The notes beneath the pieces are model-generated. The model did not search any database and was not told the origin of the DNA. It saw nothing but the letters and a program-made list of their open reading frames with translations. From Anthonomus grandis grandis (taxonomy: Eukaryota > Arthropoda > Insecta > Coleoptera > Curculionidae), in assembly GCF_022605725.1 (NCBI RefSeq), contig NC_065549.1:1984001-2048000 (forward strand): 64,000 nt of DNA, given 5' to 3'. The position numbers were made by a program, and so were the translations under genes. How positions within the stretch are numbered: position 1 is the stretch's first letter; every line of letters begins with the position of its first letter. Positions 24,901 through 35,225 of this stretch are shown here, piece after piece.

Positions 24901-25079
24901 TTTCACATATTTTGATAGAAAATGACATTAGAATGACATGACAAAAGAAAAATGATGATAATTTTTAATTATTAAATTTTTTATATTTCAATCTAGAGTG
25001 CTATGAATAATTTAAAATTGTAAATTTCACATCGAAAAATATAATTAACTGTCTTTTGGCTATAACTAATTTTTTTTTA

Positions 25080-28000
25080 AATAAACTAAAATTTAGAAAA
25101 TTAAAAAGAAATTTAAACAAAATCTTAGGCTCAATTGCCTAAAATATAAAAATCATACCTGCCTGGAATTATAAAATAATTTAAATTTTAATGCAATTAA
25201 TTACTGAATTCCCGGCAGTTGAGCCTTATATTTGTTATTTAATGGAAATCGGACAGCTTTAAAATTTAAATTGAATTAAATATAATCCGAAACGTTGGAT
25301 AAAAACACATAGTTTTTTCTCAGAAATTGACACTACAAAACACTACTTCTAACTAAAATATAAAAATTATGCTCATACTGCCTGGAATTTTTAAAAGAAT
25401 CTTGTAAATGTAAATGTAATTCATAACTAAATTAATATTTCAAGGCACTTGAACCTTATACTTTTTATTTAATGAAACTACTGAAATGCCTGGAATTGTA
25501 AAATAATTCCAATTATTCCGGCAGTTGAGTTACATAAATTAAATATATTTAATTTAATTTGTGCATTGAACTGCCTAAAATTTAAAGAAAATATGAGTGT
25601 CAATTGCTTCTATTAATTAATTAAGTCAATAAGCTTCAGATTTTGTTGAAATTTTAAAGAGTTAAATTAAATTAAATATGTAAGAACCAACTGCTTGTAA
25701 TAATTAATTGATGCATTAATTACATTTTAATTGGAATTATTTTACAATGATAAGCAGTTCAGTAGTTTTATTAAACAAAAGAATTGTAAAATATTTTTAA
25801 ATTTAAATGTAATTAATAACTGAAATCATTATTCCAGGCATTGGAATCTAGTAATTTTCATGTATTTTAATAAACTATTTCGTTGACTGAAATTTATAAA
25901 ATAATTAAAGTTTAATAGTATAAAATAAAAAAATCATGCCCGTAGTGCCTGGCAGTCGAGTCATATTTACTTATTAATTAAAATTGGACAGCCTGAAATT
26001 TAAACAAAATCTGAGATTCAACTGTCTAAATCTAATATTAAACTTGTAAAATAATTCTAATTTAAATGTAATTAATAATTGAATTTTTGGGCATATAATT
26101 TTTTATTTTATTAACCTATTAAAATACCTGGAATTTTTACTGGAATATTATTAGCATTGACTCAATTAATTTTTCCAGGCACTTAAACCTTACTCTTTTT
26201 ATTTCACGAAACTGCTGAAATGCCTGGAATTGTAAAATAATTCCAATTAAATGTTTTTAATTATTTCAGCAGTTGAGTTGCATATATTAAATATATCTAA
26301 TTTAATTTATGTGTTATACTGCTTGAAATTTAAAGAAAATATGAGGATATTTTAAAATTTAAATGTAATTAATGACTGAAATAATTATTCCAGGCATTTG
26401 GAATATATTTTAATAAACTATTTCACTGACTGAAATTTAAAAAATAATACATGTTTAACAGCATAAAATAAAAAAATCATGCCTGAAATGCCTGGAATTG
26501 TAAAATAATTTTAATATAAAATTAATTCATAACTGAATTCATTATTCCAGGCAGTTGAACTATATTCTTTTTATTTAATTAAACTACTGAATTATTTAAA
26601 ATTAAAAAAAATTAATGCTTAATACAGCAATTGAACAATAATTTGTATATAAATAACTTTTGAGGCTAAATTAATTATTTCAGGCAATTGAGCCTAAAAC
26701 TTTTTATTTATTTAGCTTTTTCTATATTATCTAGGTACTACATAAACCGAAGTAAAACGTAAACAGAAAACTTGGACTATGGTGACATAATGAATTCAAA
26801 TTTACCCCCAAATTTTTAGTTACCCTTAGATTGATTTTCATTCATTTCACATAGTAAATGTCAACAAAAATGAGGATACAATAAATTATTTCACTGAATA
26901 TATTATAGGCGATTTGGAGGTATCAAACTTTCAAGGTTCTCCAAGGCTCTAAAATGAATTTCCATGCTAAGCTTTAACTATACCTAGGATAAGAAATAAT
27001 AAAACTGTGTTATTCTGTAGGAGAACAAACTTTTAAAAACAAAGTCCTTTAGATATCTGTAGAACCTTCTAGGGATTGTACTAATAATTTTTGTTTAATT
27101 ATACTACTGAATTGATCGAAATTAAAAAATAGAGCTTAGTGGCCTTAAATATCATGCCTGAACTGCCTAGAATTATAAAATGATGACTCTTTATTTATTA
27201 TTCCAGGCAGTTAAGTCTAATATACATTATTTAGCTAAAAATTGAACTACCTGAAATATAATCAAAATTTTAGACCAAACTGCCTAAAATATAAAAATCA
27301 TGCCTGTACTGTATATAATTCAAAACTGAATTAATTATTCCAGGCAGTTGAGTCATATTTTTTAATTAATTAAAATTGGGCAGCCTGAAATTTAAACAAA
27401 ATCTGAGGCTTAACTGTCTAAATCGTAAAAATCATGTTTGTACTATTAAACTTGTAAAATAATTCTAATTTAATAACTGAATTTATTAGGCATATAATTT
27501 TTTATTTAATTAACCTATTAAAATACCTGGAATTTTTACTGAAATATTATTAGCATTGACTCAATTTATTATTCCAGGCACTTGAACCTTACACTTTTTA
27601 TTTCACGAAACTACTGAAATGTCTAGAATTGTAAAATAATTCCAATTAAAATTTTTTAATTATTCCAGCATTTGAGTTGCATAGATTAAATATATTTAAT
27701 TTAATTTATGTATTGAACTGCCTAAAATTTAAAGAAAATATGAGGGTCAATTTCTTCGATTAATTAGTTAAGTCAATAAGCTTCAGATTTTGTTGAAATT
27801 TTAAAGAGTTAAATTAAATTAAATATGTAATACTCAACTGCATTAACTACATTTTAATTGGAATTATTTTACAATGCTAAGCAGTTCAGTATTTTAATTA
27901 AATAAAAAATCATAAGAATTGTAAAATGATTTTGAATGTCAATGTAATTAATGACTTGAAATGTAATTAATTTTCATATATTTTAATTGACTGAACTTTA

Positions 28001-28630
28001 AAAAATAATTAATGTTTAACAGTATAAAATAAAAAAATCATCCCTGTACTGCCTGGAATTGTAAAATAATTCTCACTGAAATGTTAAATGATTCAAACTT
28101 TTATTCCAGGCAATTAAGCCTTATACATTTTACTGGCATAATTCCAATTGAAATATAGTTTAATAATTAAAATTATAAAAATTAATAAAGTAAATATGTA
28201 ATAATTTAATTAGTTATATCAAGAGGTTGTATTAAAAAAATTAATTGCCTATAATTTAAACAAAATTTAAGGTTCGACTGCCTAAAATTTAAAAATCGCG
28301 CCTCTACTGCCTGGAATTGTAAAATAATTTCAATTGAAACGTTATTGAGGCCTAAATAAATTATCCCAGGCAAGTTAAGACTTAAATATTTAACTGTCTG
28401 AAATTAAAACAAAATTTGAGGCCTTAAAATTCAATAAATTATTGGAAGTAGTTGGGTCCTAGCATTTTAGTATTTTTTAATTAATTAATCTATTGACCTG
28501 AAATTAAAAAAAAAAGTTCAACAGCCTAAAATATAAAAATCACGCCTATAGTGCCTGGAATTGTAATTTAAATATGCCTAATTAATGAAATAATTAATTA
28601 TTTCAGGTAGTTGAACTATTGAATTTTTTT
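25080..28630 (-). repeat. Hairpin family in inverted orientation
   Basis: The family at 14,740-21,900 returns here as its reverse complement. ATTCCAGGCAGTTGA-like words recur near 25,850, 26,390, 26,545, 27,205, 27,340 and 28,105, with TGCCTGGAATTGTAAAATAA partners. Within it, 25,150-25,440 mirrors 20,860-21,115 and 26,735-27,025 mirrors 22,130-22,412. The X and Y blocks are not in simple palindromic order, so the array was rearranged. Confidence 0.8.
26735..27025 (-). repeat. Dispersed block Y, right copy (inverted)
   Basis: Reverse complement of 22,130-22,412; both ends agree. It is embedded within the inverted hairpin-family array, whereas the left copy lies at the edge of its array. Confidence 0.8.
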
Positions 28631-28639
28631 TCACTTTTT

Positions 28640-29840
28640 AAAGGAATAAATGATCCCAGTAATCTGTCACCTGTCAAAACTTCACAGTTTGACTAAATCT
28701 CCACTGATTTAAAACAAAATTAACGTCAACTCATGATCAGAGCATAATGAATTTTTTGATATTTATTTATATTTGAATATTCGCTATTTATAATTAAATA
28801 AATGGCAATCGCTTCTAATTAGGTTATGCATTGTAAGTTTTAGAAAATCCAATTTTTAATTTCAATAATGTGCAAAAACTCGGTGCAATTCAACTAAAAA
28901 AACTTGGCACAAAAAATAAACAAACGGACATCGTATCGATTTAAGTTATGCACAACCTCTTTTGTAAACTTGCAGGAATGTTTAATTTAAAGCCTAATAT
29001 TAAAAAATAAATGATTTTGTAGATAAATGACGTTCGTATCGCATTAAGGTAGGCATTATAAGTTAAAAAGCTGAGTTTTTTTTTGGGTTAATTGAATCTA
29101 CAGTTCAGTTACATTGAAGTGAGATTAAGGTTCTGATTTGAGTATAGATAGTCTGAACATTAAGGTTCCCACCATCCAGGAAATATTTCAGAAGATGTAA
29201 CTTGCGATAAGCAACAAAACGACAAAAAAAAAACCAGCCAGAAAATAAATGAACATTATTAAATAATAAATAAAGCACCCACGCCATACGGTTATGCGCT
29301 TTAACTTACAACATAATACGACCATTCATACTCGACAAGGCACTGTTTTCATAAATTTAATTCAAAGAATTAAGTATATACACACACAGGCATGCATACA
29401 GGACTGTTTAAAGGCCATTATGGCGTTGGTACGTTCTCGTAAATACGTCCCGGATGAAATTTATTTTCGTGCAATTTTATGGGATTATTGTATGGGAGTT
29501 TCTCCCGTGCCGTCTTAATATCGATTTAATAGGATGGATGGAAATTAATATTCAAATGTGTGTAAATTGTATAAATATATATGCTTGGACCTATTAGGAC
29601 ATTTTGTACAATTGGTTGGACATGAAAATGTGCAAGAAAGAATCCTAAATGAACTAGACAGTCAGAGACCGAAAAATGCATTTGACTAATTTGAAATGTG
29701 CAATAAATTAATGTCAAAAGAATCCATTTTAAATTATTTTTTAATGAAATGGTATTGTGGTGATGTTAGTGGAATTTGGACGTGTCAAACTTCAAATATT
29801 AAGTCTTTTATCATTTATATATTTGTGACATATTTATGAT
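28640..29840. other. Mixed single-copy stretch with motif-M units
   Basis: 28,800-29,070 holds diverged units with ATCGTATCGATTTAAG-TTATGC text (28,929-28,954). Its right half matches 32,925-33,085 in inverted orientation. 29,280-29,520 is a complex, less AT-rich block with a short (CA)n run near 29,378. A 74-codon frame there (29,294-29,518, +) is not recognised and shows no clear coding signature. Confidence 0.4.
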
Positions 29841-29899
29841 ATATTTGTTTTTATTAATCGTGAGAATCATAGGTACTTACTAATTGGTCGGCAGCTTTC

Positions 29900-31140
29900 T
29901 AGAAATACTAAACATTAAACTTTAGAAAGAATTTTTTTAAAAATTTTGTTTAATTGGCAAAAAAAGATTTTTACATTTGGAATATTCGGAAATATTTCAA
30001 GTTAATGTATATTTGAAAGTTTAATAAAAAACTGTAAAAATTTTAAAAAAAACTTCAATAAAAAATTTGCTGAAAAAAATGCAAATTACATACTTCCAAG
30101 ACGTTTAATAAATAATTTAAAAAAAAATTAAATATTAAAAATGTTTATGTAAATATTTGAAAATACATCAAATTTAGAGACATTTCAAACAGAAAAAACA
30201 TTGGGACATTTTTTAAATTTTTGAGACAATGGGCCAAATTTGCAAGTATAAATTTGAAAATAATCCAAAAATGCTGAATAAAATAATTGAACTTAATAAA
30301 TATTTCACATTTAGATAAAAGTGAACTAATAAAAAATAAGTTTAAAAATTTTAAATAAAATTGCAAGGAAATTTACTGAGAAAAATGCAAAAATTAAATA
30401 TTCTCAAGACGTTTATTATTTTTAAAAAAATTAAAAATTGAAATTTTTTGGTAATTTTTTTCAAAAACCAAAAATTTGCTTAATCATTAGAAAAATAAAA
30501 TTAAAATTTCAAAAGTATCACAGACTTCTAAAGCGTTGACGAAACTTGGCTATAAATTCTAAAAATCAAATAAAGACCCTAACACTATCACGAATTTACT
30601 TAAAATAAATGCAAAAATTAAATAGTTCAAAAGCATTGAATATTTAAATTAAAAAATTGAAAGATTTAAAATGTTTGGCGAATTTTTCAAAAAATATAAA
30701 ATTAGTAAAAGGTTTGAATTCAAGCCCCAAAACTGTCTTAAATTTATTCAAAAGTGCAAAAAGTAAATATTTCCAAAACTTGGATTAAATGGGAAATTTT
30801 GAATACAATTTTAAAAAACTTTAAATCTATACCGAAAAATTAAAAAAATCAAATAAATATTCCGAGACTATCACAAATTTACTGCAAACATTTTTGGTAA
30901 ATTTAAAAAAAAAATACAAATTTGCCTAAAAATTGAAAAATTTAATTAAAATGCGTATTCTAATCCCTAAACTAGGTATCACAAAGTGTCAAGAATTAAA
31001 TATTTCGAATGCGTTTATTAAATATTAAGAAAGTTGGAAAAATAAAACATTTTAAGCAAACTTGCCTAAGAATTTTAAAAATCAAAATTTGAGGAAACTA
31101 TGGGTTTTTCATTTAAAGAAAGAAGTTTAGATAATTTGCA
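29900..31140 (+). repeat. AT-rich satellite C, degenerate
   Basis: Units carry, in order, TATCACAAATTTACT, AGTGCAAAAATTAAATA, a GACGTTTA-TTAAATA word, AAATTTTTCAAAAA and ACAAATTTGCCTAAAAATT. Spacing is irregular, roughly 150-220 bp. The same family occurs at 33,400-34,690, inverted at 39,560-44,000, and as one block inside each higher-order unit at 14,740-20,500. Confidence 0.7.
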
Positions 31141-31189
31141 GTCAATTTAAAATATTTTGTTCTTAAGTACCAGTAATAAGAAAACTTAT

Positions 31190-31740
31190 TAAGCAAAATG
31201 TTTCTTTTATTCCAGGCAGTTGATAGCGATTTTTCATGTATTTTCAGATAGCCGAAGTTTATCCACCAACTACAAAACAAACTACGATTTTCCAGGCAAT
31301 TTATGACAATTTTTTATTTTTTCCAGGTAGTTAATACCCTGAAATAAATAAAATTACGTCCCAAGCAATTAAAGAACTGAAAAAAATTAAATAGTTGATA
31401 GTAATCTGCTACTAGGCAATTGAAGTGTTTTTCAACTGCCTGGAATAAATAAAATATTTTTTTCTTTTAGGCAGTTTAAAAATGAGGACGTTTTTATCCC
31501 CAAACCATCATCAGGATCCCTTGAATCAGCTAAAAAACCTAATACTTTTAGGTTTCTTTTTGCTTCTTTTGTCGTAATTAATATTAACGTAATTCTATTC
31601 TTATTCTATAGTATTTCTCTAACTCAATAACAAATGCATTTTTTTGGACTAAAATCCTTTTAAGAATATTCCCACTATTTTTTAAAATATTCACAAGGAA
31701 AGTTATGATTTGTCAATAAAAGTCTGCCCAAACCAAAACA
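31190..31740 (+). repeat. Segmental duplication, copy 1
   Basis: This segment matches 34,685-35,225 in the same orientation, offset about 3.49 kb. Shared text includes GATTTTCCAGGCAATT, TTTTTCAACTGCCTGGAAT, CAAACCATCATCAGG, TTTTGTCGTAATTAATATT and AAGTTATGATTTGTCAATAA. Both copies follow a block of satellite C, so the duplication probably included part of that satellite. Confidence 0.85.
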
Positions 31741-32925
31741 ATTCTAGTTACCTCAATTTTTAACCCAGAATGACGTTTTTACCCTCAAAACCATCACTAA
31801 GAATCCCGCTATAACGATGTAAAAAAATCATGAGAATATCTTAAGGAGTTTCCAAGTTATGTGATAAATTCCTCTCTTTCGACGTAACTTAAATTATTTT
31901 ATTTATTTCTTTAAAGTAATTAAATTAATTTTCTAATTCCTGGGTTTTTCTTAATTCAAATCAAAAATTGTGAAGAACCTGGACGTTATTTAAAAAAATA
32001 TATCAAACAGTTAATTCCTTTTTTAATTTGAAAACAAACATCGTAATTTCCTGCTGTCCTATTTTTTATTTCTGGTTAGTTGAATTCATTCTTTTACTTC
32101 AACTGCCTGGGCGAGATTCAAAAAAACGTCATAAAAAAAATAAAACTAAAACATTTTCCAATTTTTCTTCTTAAAAAAATCATCTATTCCCACCGATGAT
32201 AAATTCTAAAAAAGCAGCAATAAATTAACGTCCGCGGCGTTAAATTTTAACGCCCATACAAAAAAAAAACAATAGGGCGCGAATAACTCAATTATAACTA
32301 AAATATAAAATAATTCCCCGACAATGTGCGCGAAATTATTAAAATCGGAATTTTGTTTTGGTTAATAAAACGGAAATAAACGCAATAAATAAAATCGACG
32401 AAATTTATTTTTGAATAATTGGTTATTGTTCCATTTAATATGGATCATTCCCCGTCACCTGTCACCACTTGTTACTCGTTTTATATTGACTTCCTGATAC
32501 AATTTATTGATGTTGTTGTTGTTATTGTTAAATGATTTGGGTTATTTCTGTTGTCTTTTTTAAGTAAGCAGGTAAGTCCACAAAATAGTGCATTTTTTTC
32601 TTATAGTTTTTAGGATTAAATTTCGAAAAAGTCCTATGTTTTTTTTTTGGGTAATTATTTTCAGTTTCCAGGGACAGATCAGGTTTTTTACTTAAAACGT
32701 TATTTTAGATGATTTTCTTAACGCAAGAAGGGATTTTCATTGACTTTTAAAGATCCTAAGAATTTAGGAAGAAAATTAGGTTTTTGGGTTAATTATTCAT
32801 GTTTCCAGGGGCAAACTAGGTTTCACCCAAAATCCCTACTCACCGTTTATTAAGGTTTTGACAGGAGTTTTATTAAGATCAGACCTAAACCTAAAAAATG
32901 TTGACTCTATTTATGCCATTGCTAC
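31741..32925. other. AT-rich and single-copy stretch, no gene seen
   Basis: 32,230-32,560 is a complex block with CpG-containing words and a (GTT)n run near 32,513. 32,590-32,900 contains degenerate units of the CAGGGGCAAA array that dominates 35,220-38,560. No open frame or RNA gene is recognised. Confidence 0.4.
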
Positions 32926-33085
32926 AATATTAGGTCTTAAAGTAAACTTTCCTGTATGCTTAAAAAAGAGTTGTGCATAACTTAAGTCGATACGATTGCC
33001 GTTTATTTATTTTTTTTTTGTTTCAAAAATTTATAATGCATAACCTAATTACATATGACTGCCATTTATTTATTAGTAAAGACTA
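32925..33085 (-). repeat. Inverted copy of the 28,800-29,000 motif-M units
   Basis: The reverse complement reads AACGGCAATCGTATCGACTT followed by AAGTTATGCACAACT and CAGGAAAGTTTA. This matches 28,915-29,000 (GGACATCGTATCGATTTAAG, then TTATGCACAACC, CAGGAATGTTTAATTTAA). Hairpin-family sequence lies outward of both copies, so the whole module is inverted. Confidence 0.75.
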
Positions 33086-33109
33086 ATTTTGTTTTAAATT
33101 AAAGGAAAT

Positions 33110-33400
33110 TTAGTTCAATTGCCTGGAATAATTAATTAAATCATTAATTACGTTTAAATTGGGTTTATGTTGCAATTCCAGGCAGTATAGGCATGCTTTT
33201 TTTACTTGAGGCTGCTAAATGTTTTTTTTGTAATTTCACACGATGACTTATTAATTTTAAAAAATTGGACTCAGTTGCTTTGGATAATTAATTAAATTAT
33301 TAAGCTTTAGCTTTTGTTAAAATTTCAGGCAGTTCAATAGTTAATAATTAAAGAAATAAGAATTATTATGCTCAACTGCCTGAAATAATTAATAATTTGA
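33110..33400 (+). repeat. Isolated hairpin-family unit
   Basis: TGCCTGGAAT (about 33,121) pairs with ATTCCAGGCA (about 33,175), with about 45 bases between, as in the 14,740-21,900 array. A second hairpin-like pair with AACTGCCTGAAATAATT follows near 33,375. Confidence 0.75.
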
Positions 33401-34690
33401 GACTTATTTTACCAAAAATTATATGTTCTAAATGCATTTATTAAACATTAAACAACTACATTAAACAGTTTACAAAACACAAAACAAATTGGAAAAATAG
33501 AAGATTTTAAGTAAATTTTCCTAGTAATTAAATAACAATTCTAAAATATTTTAGTTATACTTTTGAAGGTGTTTATTAATTTAAAAAAAGAAATTAAAAA
33601 ACATAAATTTCTTGGAAAACTTTTCATAAAGTACAAATTTGTCTAAATAATAATAATAATAATAATAATAATAATCTTTATTTAGCATAAATAGCTACAT
33701 ACAAAAACAACAAATTTCCCAAATAATTAATAAAAATAAAGATACATATATCAATAATAGTGTTCATAAAGCTAATTCAACAACATATTTAGTCAGCAAG
33801 AGTACATATATAAATAAGCAATAAATATCAAATGCTGGGTATCCCGATCCCCGACACTTGCAACGCCCCGGTTTTACCAGGAACAGCAGCATCCCGGTTA
33901 ATCCAAGCAATACCGCAATATTCCATAAATATTTAAAAAATAGAATCAAAATTTCAAAAGTATCACAGATTTACTAAAAACAAAGCCACTTAATTAAAAT
34001 TTATTTGAAAAATTATAAATGAAATATTTTTGGCAAATTTATCAAAAAATACAAAGTTTTCCTAAAAATTATAAAAAAACTAATAAAAATCAAAAATTAT
34101 CAAAAATTTATTGAAAGTGTAAAAAATAAATATTATCAAGACATTTATATTTAAAAAAAATTTAATGAAAACAACATATTTACTCAAAAGCTCAAAAAAT
34201 TAAATAAAGATTTCAAGACTATTACAAATTTACTAAAAAAGTGCAAAAGGCATCTAATAAATATTTATTAAAAAAAAATAAAATTTTTGGAAAATTTTTC
34301 GCAAATTACAAATTTGCTTTTAAATTAAAATTCTACGATTTACTTAAGTGCAAAAATTATTTTTTTTCAACGCATTTAACAAATATTAAAAAAAAAATCA
34401 AAAATTGGGAAAATTGTCGAAAACTCCAAAACTATTACGAAAAATATTCCCAAGACGTATAATAAATATGTAAAAAAAATCAATTTCTTCAAAAAAATTT
34501 TAAAAAATGACAAATTTGCCTTAAAATTAAAAATTTGAATTAAAACCCTAAAAATGTTTTCAATTAATTGAAAAAGTGCCAAGAATTAAATATTTTAAAT
34601 GCGTTCATTAAATAGTAAAAAAAAATTGAAAAAATTGAATATTTTGAACAAATTTGCCTAAAAATGAGAGTCAGTAATAAAGAAATATTT
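33400..34690 (+). repeat. AT-rich satellite C, second block
   Basis: Same words and orientation as 29,900-31,140. It is interrupted by a short retrotransposon tail at 33,648-33,930. Open frames on both strands near 34,241-34,582 are AT-rich chance frames. Confidence 0.7.
33648..33930 (-). mobile_element. 5'-truncated non-LTR retrotransposon tail
   Basis: Read on the minus strand, the segment ends in TATGCTAAATAAAG followed by an ATT-repeat tract. This is nearly the same 3' tail as the retrotransposon at 40,376-42,148 (TTTGCTAAATAAAG plus ATT repeats). It interrupts a satellite C unit: the flanks ACAAATTTGTCTAAATA and ATTTAAAAAATAGAATC resume the text seen uninterrupted near 30,475-30,515. 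Only about 280 bp remain. A 61-codon frame inside it is not recognised. Confidence 0.65.
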
Positions 34691-35225
34691 CTTGTATTTC
34701 AGAGAGTTGATACCAATTATTCATTTTTTTTAGGCAGCTGGATCAACTACAAAAAAATTATGATTTTCCAGGCAATTCATGATATTTTTAAAATTTTTTC
34801 CAGGTAGTTAATATAAGAAGTCGTCAAATGCCTGAAATAAATAAAATCACGTTTCTTTTAAGCAATTAAATAACCGAAAAAGAATTAGTTAGTTAACCTA
34901 CTACCAGATAATTTAAGTGTTTTTCAACTGCCTGGAATTAATAAAATATTATTTTCTTCCAAGCAATTAAAAAGCTAAAATGTTTTCACCCTCAAACCAT
35001 CATCAGGTTTCCTTCAATCAGCTAAAAAGCCCCATACTTTTGGGTTTTTTTTTTGCTTCTTTTGTCGTAATTAATATTAACGTAATTCTATTCCTATTTC
35101 ATAGTATTCCTCTAACTCATAAAAAATGCATTTTTTTGGGCTGAAGTCCTTTTAAGAATATTCCTACTATTTTTTAAAATAGTCACAAGAAAAGTTATGA
35201 TTTGTCAATAAAAGTCTTTATTTCA
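34685..35225 (+). repeat. Segmental duplication, copy 2
   Basis: Second copy of 31,190-31,740, with moderate divergence. It runs directly into the array at 35,220, whereas copy 1 is followed by different sequence. Confidence 0.85.

Noticed and set aside
14740..28630. Hairpin repeats considered as tRNA-like or Rho-independent terminators
   Set aside because: No cloverleaf or conserved TPsiC box; the loop is about 45 AT-rich bases and the pattern is repeat-driven.
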